DNA from: CAYONM01 sp964405325
GTDB taxonomy: Bacteria; Planctomycetota; UBA11346
Length of the DNA stretch: 6,343 nt
Reading direction: 5' to 3'
Assembly: GCA_964405325.1 (NCBI GenBank)
Contig: CAYONM010000212.1
Location: 1 to 6,343 of the forward strand
The notes beneath the pieces are model-generated. The model saw only the letters and a list, made by a program, of their open reading frames with translations, ran no database searches and was not told the origin of the DNA. The first letter of the stretch is position 1. Each line of letters starts with the position of its first letter. Shown here one piece after another: positions 1 through 6,095 of this stretch. A program made the position numbers and the translations under genes.

Positions 1-1
1 A

Positions 2-53
2 GGATCGACAAAATCTCTGCGCGATCTGCTACCTTTATTTCTGTCCGCACCCT
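2..53 (+). repeat. Left copy of 52-bp inverted repeat at window end
   Basis: Bases 2-53 are the reverse complement of 6292-6343 with a single mismatch (base 43 against 6302). Identity stops abruptly after 53. The repeat reaches to within one base of the window start and to the very last base of the window, so the window is bounded by it. The simplest reading is a dispersed chromosomal repeat at which an assembly contig stopped. A real pair of inverted repeats around the locus is possible, but nothing resembling a transposase lies inside. Confidence 0.9.
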
Positions 54-83
54 TACTGTGCTGCTGCCTCAATGGCATTGACG

Positions 84-809
84 TCACCAGACCGAGGGCC
101 ACTGCCGCGCCCGAATCCGGCCATCAATCAGGATCTCCAGCCAACTACCGCGATCCTGGGCCCAGTCGCCGGCGAGTGCGAATTCGATGCCGCGTAGTTG
201 GCAATGCACCCGCGCGTGCACATGCCCGGCCAACAATGCCTGACAGCCCCGCGCGGCTGCCTGCACCCGGCGTGGATCAATGAAGAAACGAGGCGTGTTT
301 GGCAGTTGCTGCGGATAATGCCCGCTCCCTCGGCTGCTGCGACGCAGCAGCCGAGCGAGGCCGTCTTGCATCCAGGGCGGCATCACCATGGCCGTGCTCT
401 GCAGCCAGAAACCACGCAAGCCAGCAGCACTCAGGTGATAGACAGGGTCGTACACCAAACGATCGCCATGCACGATCCGAATCCGACGACCAGCCTGTTC
501 CACGGTACAGGCCGGCCAGTGCAGCTGCGCGCCACTGGCCGCTGCCAAGCGGCGACCGGCAACCACCTCGCGATTACCGGGAATCAGATCCAAACGCCAG
601 CCCAAGCGCTGCAAGCGCTGCAAACGCGCAAACAAGGCCGCATAGTGCCGCTGCCGGGCTGGGGTCTCCAGCCAGAACTCGAACAGATCACCCAGGATCA
701 CCAGTCGCGCCGCAGGCTGCTGACACAGCCACTGTAAGAAATCCATGAACACGCCGTCTGGCTGACGCAGATGGACATCCCCACAGACATACACCCTTGG
801 CTTCTGCAT
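84..809 (-). CDS. lpxH: LpxH-like UDP-2,3-diacylglucosamine pyrophosphatase (calcineurin-like phosphoesterase)
   Basis: A 241-residue metallophosphoesterase, almost exactly the length of E. coli LpxH (240). LpxH hydrolyses UDP-2,3-diacylglucosamine to lipid X and UMP at the inner face of the cytoplasmic membrane, the fourth step of lipid A synthesis. The metal-binding motifs appear in order: GDVH (D11, H13), GDLFEFW (D41), GNRE (N79, R80), HGD (H114) and GHVHAR (H196, H198). Their spacing matches the E. coli enzyme closely, and the Arg after Asn (GNR rather than GNH) is typical of LpxH. The Asp usual after GNR is Glu here. I start at the Met just before QKPRVYVCGDVH; the frame stays open to an ATG at 881, but that would add 24 residues of non-family sequence and overlap the truA start. 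Neither start has a clear Shine-Dalgarno site. It is divergent from truA. A related phosphoesterase with another substrate cannot be excluded. Confidence 0.82.
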   Translation of the reverse strand: MQKPRVYVCGDVHLRQPDGVFMDFLQWLCQQPAARLVILGDLFEFWLETPARQRHYAALFARLQRLQRLGWRLDLIPGNREVVAGRRLAAASGAQLHWPACTVEQAGRRIRIVHGDRLVYDPVYHLSAAGLRGFWLQSTAMVMPPWMQDGLARLLRRSSRGSGHYPQQLPNTPRFFIDPRRVQAAARGCQALLAGHVHARVHCQLRGIEFALAGDWAQDRGSWLEILIDGRIRARQWPSVW

Positions 810-879
810 GGCCGCATCATGCCCGCCCCTGCCCAGGACAACAAGGTTGCGGGCTTGGTGTCCACGCCATGCTCGCAGC

Positions 880-1641
880 ATGCCACTATACGCCCTGTTG
901 CTGGCTTACGAGGGCAGCGAATTCTGCGGCTGGGCCACTTCGGCTGGTCGCCGCAGCGTCTCCAGCGACCTGCACGCGGCGCTGCGCCGCTTGGGCGAGC
1001 CCGGCGAGCTAGACGCCTGCTCACGCACCGACGCTGGCGTGCACGCTCGTGGCCAGGTTGCGCTGCTACAAGCCGAGCGGAACTGGGAACCCCAGCAGCT
1101 GGGCAAAAGCCTCAATCACCAATTACCGCCCGACTGCTGCTGCCAAGCGGCCGCAGCGTTGCCGGATGCCTGGCAGGCCAGCGAGCAGGTCAGCGGCAAG
1201 ACCTACGCTTACCGCCTGGATATCGGCCTGATTCCCAATCCTTTTCTGGTACGAACCGGCTATCGCCCCGCCTGTTTGCCAGATCCGCAGGCGCTGCAAC
1301 GCTGCGCCGAGCTGATTCCAGGCACACGCGATTGGCAGGCCTTCAGCCGCCGAGGCGAGACGCGCACGGATTTGATACGGCGCATCGAAACCTGCCGCTG
1401 GCAGATCGACGAGGTGACGGCGGTCTGCACCATCACTGGCCAAGGCTTTGTCTATCGCCTGGTCCGCTCGCTGGTCGGGGCCATGATCGCTGTAGCCAAC
1501 GGCACCTGCCAACACGACGAGCTGATCGCCGCGCTCAACGGCCAAGCAAGCGCCGCCGCCAAGCAACAAGCCCCGGCACGTGGCCTCTGCCTGGAGCAGA
1601 TCCATTTTCATCAGAGCCCGGACTGGCACTCCCCAGCTTGA
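880..1641 (+). CDS. truA: TruA-like tRNA pseudouridine synthase
   Basis: A 253-residue member of the TruA family, which converts U38-U40 of the tRNA anticodon stem-loop to pseudouridine in the cytoplasm. The catalytic motif SRTDAGVHA is intact with the nucleophile Asp at residue 51. The N-terminal strand ends in YEGSEFCGW (family form YDGs.y.GWQ), KTYAYR at 107-112 matches the family's K/R-x-Y-x-Y segment, and FVYRLVRSLVG near residue 190 matches the conserved F-x-x-x-(M)VR-x-x-VG. It is divergent: the Gln after GW is missing, and the F-[HD]-A-R motif before the K.Y.Y segment reads WQAS. The ATG at 880 puts the start directly before the first beta strand; the frame is open further upstream but that sequence is unlike TruA. 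No good Shine-Dalgarno site is visible. It lies 52 bp upstream of moxR on the same strand and may share its transcript. It could be a paralogue of the organism's main TruA. Confidence 0.85.
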   Translation: MPLYALLLAYEGSEFCGWATSAGRRSVSSDLHAALRRLGEPGELDACSRTDAGVHARGQVALLQAERNWEPQQLGKSLNHQLPPDCCCQAAAALPDAWQASEQVSGKTYAYRLDIGLIPNPFLVRTGYRPACLPDPQALQRCAELIPGTRDWQAFSRRGETRTDLIRRIETCRWQIDEVTAVCTITGQGFVYRLVRSLVGAMIAVANGTCQHDELIAALNGQASAAAKQQAPARGLCLEQIHFHQSPDWHSPA

Positions 1642-1677
1642 GCCGCCCGTGCTGACACCTATGACCCGCGATCCCCT

Positions 1678-1682
1678 GGAGG
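1678..1682 (+). promoter_or_regulatory. Shine-Dalgarno site of moxR
   Basis: GGAGG lies 11 bases before the ATG at 1694. It supports this start over an in-frame ATG at 1661, which has no such site and would add 11 residues ahead of the MoxR family's usual N-terminus. Confidence 0.65.
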
Positions 1683-1693
1683 ATAGAACGACG

Positions 1694-2659
1694 ATGAGCG
1701 AGGAAGCGATCCAAGAAACCGCCGGCCGCCTGCGCCAGGTTGCGCACGAGGTGGGCAAGGTGGTGGTGGGCCAACAAGAGATGGTCCAAGGCCTACTGAT
1801 CGGCCTGCTGTGCAATGCCCACGTGCTGCTGGAAGGTGTCCCCGGCCTGGCCAAGACCACCCTGGTCACCAGTCTGGCCAAGGCCATGAGTGCCAGCTTC
1901 AGCCGGATCCAGTTCACCCCGGACCTGCTGCCAGCCGATATCACCGGCACCCGCATTTTCGAAAACGGTCAGTTTACCGTGCGCACCGGCCCGATCTTCG
2001 CCCAGTTGGTACTGGCCGACGAAATCAATCGCGCACCGGCCAAAGTGCAGGCAGCGCTGCTGGAAGCCATGCAGGAACACCAGGTGACCATCGGGGAGGA
2101 GACCTTCCCCTTGCCGGAGCCCTTCCTGGTGCTGGCGACCCAGAACCCCCTGGAGCAGGAAGGCACCTACCAGCTACCGGAAGCGCAAACCGACCGCTTC
2201 CTGCTGAAACTGCTGATCCGCTACCCCGAAGCCAGCGATGAGCGCCAAGTCCTGGACCGCGCCCTGGAGCCGATACCGATGGACCTGCAGCAGGTGCTCA
2301 CCCCGGAACAACTGCTGGCAGCGCGCGCATCGCTGAATCAGGTGTTCATCGATGACCGCCTGAAGGACTACATCGTCACCCTGGTGCGCGCCACCCGCGC
2401 TCCACGTGAAGCTGGCATCAGCAACATGGACGGTTTGATCGAGGTCGGCGCCAGTCCGCGCGCGGTAATCGGCCTGGCCATGGCCAGCCGCGCTCATGCC
2501 CTGCTGCAGGGCCACACCTTTGTCACACCGCAGGACATCAAACAGATGGCTCCAGCGGTCCTGCGCCACCGCATCATCGCCAGCTACGAAGCCGAAGCCG
2601 AGGAATTGGACCAGGATGCCCTCGTCGCACGACTGCTGGAACACGTACCGGTACCATAA
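1694..2659 (+). CDS. moxR: MoxR-family AAA+ ATPase
   Basis: A 321-residue AAA+ ATPase of normal MoxR length. Visible in order: Walker A GVPGLAKT at 48-55, the TPDLLPADITG segment at 75-85, Walker B LVLADEINRA with D109/E110, sensor 1 in ATQNPLEQEG (N151), the arginine finger in the TDRF motif (R168) and sensor 2 in GASPRA (R256). All catalytic residues are present. MoxR proteins are cytoplasmic chaperone-like ATPases that act with DUF58 and VWA-domain partners, for example in activating methanol dehydrogenase in methylotrophs or in envelope stress tolerance elsewhere; the client here is unknown. The next gene is a DUF58 protein 45 bp downstream, the standard pairing. The short gap to truA (52 bp) leaves open whether moxR has its own promoter. 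The family call is firm; the client and subfamily are not. Confidence 0.95.
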   Translation: MSEEAIQETAGRLRQVAHEVGKVVVGQQEMVQGLLIGLLCNAHVLLEGVPGLAKTTLVTSLAKAMSASFSRIQFTPDLLPADITGTRIFENGQFTVRTGPIFAQLVLADEINRAPAKVQAALLEAMQEHQVTIGEETFPLPEPFLVLATQNPLEQEGTYQLPEAQTDRFLLKLLIRYPEASDERQVLDRALEPIPMDLQQVLTPEQLLAARASLNQVFIDDRLKDYIVTLVRATRAPREAGISNMDGLIEVGASPRAVIGLAMASRAHALLQGHTFVTPQDIKQMAPAVLRHRIIASYEAEAEELDQDALVARLLEHVPVP

Positions 2660-2704
2660 ACTTCTACGCCACGCATTCACCCGCCAACAAACCCGACTGC
2701 TTCC

Positions 2705-3610
2705 ATGGACGACGTCAAAGAACTCCTCCGCCAAGTCCGCCGCATCGAACTGCGCACTCGTCAGGCCATGACCGAGCTGACGGCGGGGGCGTATCGCTCG
2801 CGCTTCAAGGGTCAGGGCATGACCTTCGAGGAGGTCCGCGAGTACGTACCCGGTGACGACGTGCGTCATATCGACTGGAACGTCTCGGCCCGCTATCGCC
2901 ATCCCTTCGTGAAGGTGTTCCGCGAAGAACGCGAGCTGACCGTGATCCTGCTGGTGGACCTGTCGGCCAGCATGCGCTTCGGCGCCATCCCCGGTCTTTC
3001 GCCGCGCAGCAAGATGAGCGCCGCCGCCGAAGCCGCCGCCGTGGTCGCCATTACCGCGCTGCACAACAAGGATCAGATTGGACTATTGGGTTTCACCGAC
3101 CGTTGCGAAGTACACCTGGCGCCAAAACGTGGCCGCGGCCACACCATGCGCGTGGTGCGCGAAATCCTGGCCCCGCGCGAGGCCGGCCACGGCACCAGCA
3201 TCTGCAACGCGCTCGATGATCTGCAGCACCACAGCCGCAAACAAGCGATTGTCTTCGTCATCTCGGATTTCCTGCATCCAGAACTCACCCTGGCCAGCAA
3301 GCTGCAACAGGTCCGTCGCCGGCACGATGTGATCGGCCTGCGGGTCGCCGACCCGGCTGAGCAGCAACTGCCGGTCTCCGATGCGCCGCTGGCGATGCGC
3401 GATCCGGAAACCGGCCAGGAGTTGCTGTTGGCCAGCAATGCGCGCAATCGCGCCAAATACGAACACAGCTGGAACGAACAGCGCGACCGGGTGCAGAAGT
3501 GTTTCCGCGCCGCTGGCGCAGACCTGGTGGACCTCAGCACTACCGACAACGTCATCATGGCTATCCAACGTTTCTTCGCCCGCCGCCGTCGGACCGTGGG
3601 AGCCAGCTGA
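2705..3610 (+). CDS. DUF58 / VWA-like protein, MoxR partner
   Basis: A 301-residue DUF58 protein. The diagnostic block YVPGDDVRHIDWNVSAR lies at residues 47-63, followed by the first metal-ion-dependent adhesion (MIDAS) motif DLSASM at 85-90 (D85, S87, S89), a GHGTS segment around 160 that may supply the MIDAS Thr, and VISDF around residue 186. No signal peptide or membrane segment is visible, so it is probably cytoplasmic or peripheral at the membrane; many DUF58 proteins have two N-terminal membrane helices and this short form lacks them. DUF58 proteins are encoded next to MoxR and are thought to be regulated by or to bridge it to envelope clients. The ATG at 2705 is the only start between the in-frame moxR stop and the conserved region, and no clear Shine-Dalgarno site precedes it. 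The TGA overlaps the next ATG by one base, which suggests translational coupling. Confidence 0.93.
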   Translation: MDDVKELLRQVRRIELRTRQAMTELTAGAYRSRFKGQGMTFEEVREYVPGDDVRHIDWNVSARYRHPFVKVFREERELTVILLVDLSASMRFGAIPGLSPRSKMSAAAEAAAVVAITALHNKDQIGLLGFTDRCEVHLAPKRGRGHTMRVVREILAPREAGHGTSICNALDDLQHHSRKQAIVFVISDFLHPELTLASKLQQVRRRHDVIGLRVADPAEQQLPVSDAPLAMRDPETGQELLLASNARNRAKYEHSWNEQRDRVQKCFRAAGADLVDLSTTDNVIMAIQRFFARRRRTVGAS

Positions 3611-4524
3611 TGTCTGTGTGCGCTTCTGCCACCTGGCGAATCATCCATCTGCTTGTCGTTTTTATCGGTTTGCTTGCCGCCAGTGAAGCCAGCATCGACA
3701 TGCACGTCGACCAGGCCGAACCGGCAGTCGGCGACCGCATCACGGTCACGGTTCATTATCGCTGGCCCTCGGATTGGCACCTCGACCAGGAACCACACCC
3801 AGCCGCGGTGTTCGATGCCGAGGGGTGCTTTCTGATAAACGTGCCACCACCGCAGGAACTAGACGACGGCATCGAAAGTCAGCGTATCTGGCAGCTGACC
3901 ATGCTGGCCGGCAGCAGTGGTGCCTGGAGCCTGCCGCGCCCGGGCCTGCAGCTCACCGATCCCGCTGGCGAGATCCACACCATCTCCGCGCCAGAAGTGA
4001 TCATCCAGGTGGGCGCTGGCGATGACTCCGCGCAGCTGCCGGAACCCAGCAAGCCTTGGTTGCGGGCCGATGGTGGCGCCCCACGCGGCTCGTCCTGGCC
4101 CTGGTTGATCGTCGGCCTGATCGCAATCACCTTGACAGCCTGGTTGCTATTACGCCGCCGCGAGCCGGAACACCAGCTGACCCCCGCCGAACGCTTTGCC
4201 CAAGACCTGCGCCTGGTCCACAGCACCGTCGACGGCAAACACGCCGGCAGTCTGCTGTCGCAAGCGCTGCGTCGCTATGCCGGTGGCATTTTCGGTTTCG
4301 ACGGCGTTGGCGCCACGGTGCGCGAATGCCGCGCCCTGATCCGCGAGCACCTGGACGGCGACGTCCGCCAGGAATTCCTGCGCATCCTTGAGGAACTCGA
4401 CGCCCTGCGCTGGTCTGCTGCCGAACTCGACCCGGAACGGATCGGCCCACTGGTCACCGCCAGCGACCAATGGGTCAAACAGATGGAAACCGCGCGCGCG
4501 AAGGAAACCGATCAGGCTGCCTGA
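3610..4524 (+). CDS. BatD-like membrane protein with cytoplasmic helical tail, third gene of the moxR operon
   Basis: A 304-residue membrane protein that I recognise by architecture rather than by strong motifs. Residues 10-28 form a hydrophobic signal peptide (IIHLLVVFIGLLAASEAS). Residues 29-135 are a beta-rich periplasmic domain that opens with VDQAEPAVGDRITVTVHY, as in the Ig-like domains of BatD/oxygen-tolerance proteins. A linker rich in Pro and Gly leads to one membrane helix at 163-181, followed by RRR. The remaining 120 residues are charged and helical and should be cytoplasmic, similar in kind to the tails of BatD and DUF4381 proteins. The start is set by the TGATG overlap with the DUF58 gene and by the signal peptide following it directly. 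Such proteins are thought to anchor MoxR/DUF58 complexes at the inner membrane. No VWA gene follows. The exact family needs a profile search. Confidence 0.7.
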   Translation: MSVCASATWRIIHLLVVFIGLLAASEASIDMHVDQAEPAVGDRITVTVHYRWPSDWHLDQEPHPAAVFDAEGCFLINVPPPQELDDGIESQRIWQLTMLAGSSGAWSLPRPGLQLTDPAGEIHTISAPEVIIQVGAGDDSAQLPEPSKPWLRADGGAPRGSSWPWLIVGLIAITLTAWLLLRRREPEHQLTPAERFAQDLRLVHSTVDGKHAGSLLSQALRRYAGGIFGFDGVGATVRECRALIREHLDGDVRQEFLRILEELDALRWSAAELDPERIGPLVTASDQWVKQMETARAKETDQAA

Positions 4525-4649
4525 CGATTTCGTACCGTTCCGTTGCTGGCGAGCGACAATCGACAAATAATATATGCCTGGCCTCAACTTATCAGACTGG
4601 ATCGCTTGACAGCACACGCAAGCGTTCTGGCCTGAATCGTTACCCGAGA
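4525..4649. other. Intergenic region after the moxR operon
   Basis: This stretch separates the end of the operon from the element at the dapD terminus. I find no open frame with family character. An AT-rich run lies at 4563-4575. A weak hairpin, CGCTTG at 4603-4608 pairing with CAAGCG at 4619-4624 across a 10-base loop, is followed by TTCTGG on the plus strand; it has no real T tract and is at best a poor terminator for the operon. Confidence 0.5.
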
Positions 4650-4662
4650 TCAATTCTTATGC
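4650..4662 (+). repeat. 13-bp direct repeat, distal copy
   Basis: TCAATTCTTATGC occurs here and again at 4751-4763, exactly flanking the palindromic element. Read on the minus strand it repeats the last 13 bases of dapD, codons His-Lys-Asn-stop and one base before them. It probably marks a target-site duplication and the original position of the dapD stop. Confidence 0.85.
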
Positions 4663-4750
4663 TTCCCTCAGAGGGGGCGGAGCGGAATGCTCGGGAAAAT
4701 CGAGCGAAGCGAGCCCGGGCATGAAGCGTGAGCCCTCTCTGAGGGAGGCG
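4663..4750. mobile_element. Palindromic MITE- or REP-like element at the dapD terminus
   Basis: These 88 bp carry inverted ends: TCCCTCAGAG at 4664-4673 is the exact reverse complement of 4737-4746. The stem can continue with GGG/CCC on the inside across a one-base bulge, and outward by three pairs (one a GU-type pair) into the flanking repeat. Inside, ATGCTCGGG (4688-4696) nearly mirrors CCCGGGCAT (4714-4722), and GCTCG/CGAGC can form an alternative small hairpin at 4689-4705. The element has no coding capacity. Flanking 13-bp direct repeats suggest insertion, presumably mobilised in trans as for MITEs and REP sequences. It sits between convergent genes and could also affect mRNA 3' ends. 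The family is unknown to me; a bidirectional terminator hairpin is the alternative, but T tracts are lacking. Confidence 0.6.
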
Positions 4751-4763
4751 TCAATTCTTATGC
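4751..4763 (+). repeat. 13-bp direct repeat, copy within the dapD 3' end
   Basis: This is an exact copy of 4650-4662. On the minus strand it encodes the last three residues of DapD (His-Lys-Asn) and the TGA stop. The element next to it begins directly after the stop codon, so dapD keeps its full end. Confidence 0.85.
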
Positions 4764-5908
4764 AGTGCCTCGTTCAGCTGCACGACATTCTTCTTGCGTA
4801 CCACTTCCACGGCGCCGGATTGGGAATGACGCCGAAACAACAGACCAGACTCACCGGAAAGTTCCTTGGCCTTGCGGACTTCTTGATCCCAGGTGCAGGT
4901 GAGTTTGACACCGCCAGTCACATACAAACCAGCTTCGATGGTGCAGTCATCGCCGAGGGAAATTCCCAGACCGGCATTGGCACCCAACAGACAACGCTCG
5001 CCGATGCGGATCACTTCCTTCCCGCCGCCGGACAAGGTCCCCATGATGGAGGCGCCGCCACCAACGTCGGAACCGTCACCCACCACGACGCCAGCGGAAA
5101 TACGACCTTCCACCATGCTGTGACCCAGGGTGCCAGCGTTGAAATTGCAGAAACCCTCGTGCATCACCGTAGTACCGCTGGCCAGATGCGCCCCCAGGCG
5201 GACACGATCGGCGTCAGCGATGCGCACTCCCCCTGGAACGACGTAGTCAGTCAGACGCGGGAACTTATCGATGGCACGCACGTCAATGGCGACACCGGCA
5301 CCACGCAGGATGGAGCGGATGCAATCGAAGCTCTCGGGATCGTAGGGACCGTGATTGGTCCAGACCACATTGTTCAGGGTGCCGAACAGGCCGTCCAGGT
5401 TGATGCTATGCGGCTGCCGTTTGCAGTGCGATAGCAGATGCAGCCGCAGATAGGCATCGGACACATCGCTTGGCGCGTCGGCCGCCAAATCGCCAATGAA
5501 GCTGACAACCACCACCCGCGGCTTGGCGGTGGGAGCGCTGGTATCGGCACTGAACACCCGCTGCACCGCCTTGAGTGCCAGGATATTGTCGTGCCGTTTG
5601 CCATCACCCTCGAAACAGGCGAACTGCGCCAAGGCATCGGCAACCTGGGCTTCGCTCAGCTGGTAGCTGGCGGTGCCGGACTGATGTCCGACGATTTTGG
5701 CCAGGATGGCGGCCGTGCCGTAATGCTCCTGGCAATTGACCACGGGATAATAGGTATCGAGCGCCTTGGCCCCCTCCACCAACATGGCGGGTTTCAGGGG
5801 ATTGCTGATCGCCAGGGTGGCGATGCCGATACCAAAGGCGGCCGGCCGCTGGTATCCGGGCGTGGCTTCGATGGCGGTGACCTGATCCTGGAAGGCACTG
5901 ATGCTCAT
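4751..5908 (-). CDS. dapD: 2,3,4,5-tetrahydropyridine-2,6-dicarboxylate N-succinyltransferase (Pseudomonas-type DapD)
   Basis: A 385-residue DapD of the long type known from Pseudomonas. The enzyme transfers succinyl from succinyl-CoA to tetrahydrodipicolinate in the cytoplasm, in the lysine and meso-diaminopimelate pathway that feeds peptidoglycan. Matches recalled from the Pseudomonas protein include AYLRLHLLSH at 152-161, the block around DKFPRLTDYVVPGGVRIAD at 214-232, TTVMHEGFCNFNAGT at 246-260, GTLSGGGKEVI at 290-300, LLGANAGLGISLGD at 307-320, and the C-terminal LLFRRHSQSGAVE and LNEALH. Residues 226-335 show the glycine-rich left-handed beta-helix periodicity of hexapeptide transferases. 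It is about 40 residues longer than the Pseudomonas protein as I recall it, mostly in the N-terminal half. The start has an AAGGAG site five bases upstream. Transcription must begin downstream of the terminator at 5983-6016, so it is probably a single-gene unit. Its stop lies in the 13-bp repeat next to the palindromic element. Confidence 0.94.
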   Translation of the reverse strand: MSISAFQDQVTAIEATPGYQRPAAFGIGIATLAISNPLKPAMLVEGAKALDTYYPVVNCQEHYGTAAILAKIVGHQSGTASYQLSEAQVADALAQFACFEGDGKRHDNILALKAVQRVFSADTSAPTAKPRVVVVSFIGDLAADAPSDVSDAYLRLHLLSHCKRQPHSINLDGLFGTLNNVVWTNHGPYDPESFDCIRSILRGAGVAIDVRAIDKFPRLTDYVVPGGVRIADADRVRLGAHLASGTTVMHEGFCNFNAGTLGHSMVEGRISAGVVVGDGSDVGGGASIMGTLSGGGKEVIRIGERCLLGANAGLGISLGDDCTIEAGLYVTGGVKLTCTWDQEVRKAKELSGESGLLFRRHSQSGAVEVVRKKNVVQLNEALHKN

Positions 5909-5913
5909 GTGGA

Positions 5914-5919
5914 CTCCTT
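5914..5919 (-). promoter_or_regulatory. Shine-Dalgarno site of dapD
   Basis: On the minus strand AAGGAG is followed by five bases (TCCAC) and then the ATG at 5906-5908. It is the strongest ribosome binding site in the window and fixes the dapD start. Confidence 0.88.
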
Positions 5920-5953
5920 GCTGTGAACGGGCGGCAGCCTGGAGCGCCTTGCC

Positions 5954-5968
5954 GGCCGTGCAACGGCC
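5954..5968 (-). other. Short perfect hairpin in the dapD leader
   Basis: GGCCGT and ACGGCC, each 6 bases, pair around a 3-base loop about 45 bases before the dapD start. There is no T tract after it on either strand. It may be a leader RNA structure or a dyad for a protein; the sequence alone does not decide. No convincing -10/-35 pair was found between it and the terminator upstream. Confidence 0.4.
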
Positions 5969-5982
5969 ACCTGAAGTCAGGA

Positions 5983-6016
5983 AAACAAAGACGCCGGGCG
6001 ATCACACGCTCGGCGT
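5983..6016 (-). terminator. Intrinsic terminator upstream of dapD, reading on the minus strand
   Basis: Bases 5991-6000 and 6007-6016 form a 10-bp GC-rich stem with one GU-type pair and a 6-base loop. On the minus strand the stem is followed directly by CTTTGTTTTC, the T-rich tail expected for Rho-independent termination. It would stop transcripts entering from beyond the right edge, and so insulates dapD. The stop codon of the PEP-CTERM-like tail (6002-6004) falls in its loop, as is common when a terminator closely follows a gene. Confidence 0.7.
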
Positions 6017-6095
6017 TCTTGCGATTGATGTTTTCCTCAGAGCACCGGCCAACCCGAGGCTGGCTGCAAACAGCCAGAAAATCGGATGGCACCGC
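6002..6095 (-). pseudogene. Frameshifted PEP-CTERM-like protein tail (remnant)
   Basis: On the minus strand one frame reads AVPSDF (6078-6095), and the next frame continues WLFAASLGLAGALRK and nine more residues to a TGA at 6002-6004. Joined by removing one base, they give Val-Pro, a short hydrophobic helix and a basic end, the layout of PEP-CTERM and related C-terminal sorting signals of Gram-negative bacteria, which direct proteins to exosortase. The terminator just after the stop supports a former gene 3' end. Further upstream the frame stays open to the window edge but shows no domain I recognise. It could be a decayed gene, a sequencing error, or chance in GC-rich DNA. The AVP part sits at the classic place relative to the helix, which is the main support. 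Confidence 0.3.

Noticed and set aside
885..890. TATAGT on the minus strand as a -10 box for lpxH
   Set aside because: It lies at a suitable distance from the chosen lpxH start, but no -35 match is found at the usual spacing, so chance cannot be excluded.
771..1655. Open frame of 294 codons on the plus strand overlapping truA in another frame
   Set aside because: The truA frame carries the catalytic motif; this one is Arg/Pro/Ala-rich shadow coding typical of GC-rich DNA.
1123..1956. Open frame of 277 codons on the minus strand across truA and moxR
   Set aside because: It is antisense to two genes with intact catalytic motifs; its composition is that of a shadow frame.
2174..3064. Open frame of 296 codons on the minus strand across the moxR-DUF58 junction
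   Set aside because: It is antisense to two well-supported genes, spans their intergenic gap and has no recognisable motif.
4543..4573. Possible promoter TTGCTG with an AT-rich AATAAT/TAATAT box on the plus strand
   Set aside because: It has a poor -35 match and no gene downstream on that strand; the AT run alone is weak evidence.
4663..4750. CRISPR or multi-copy repeat array
   Set aside because: There is only one palindromic unit and one pair of flanking direct repeats, with no regular repeat-spacer series anywhere in the window.
4721..5434. Open frame of 237 codons on the plus strand opposite dapD
   Set aside because: It is antisense to a clearly recognisable enzyme. Its start lies inside the palindromic element and its translation shows no family features.
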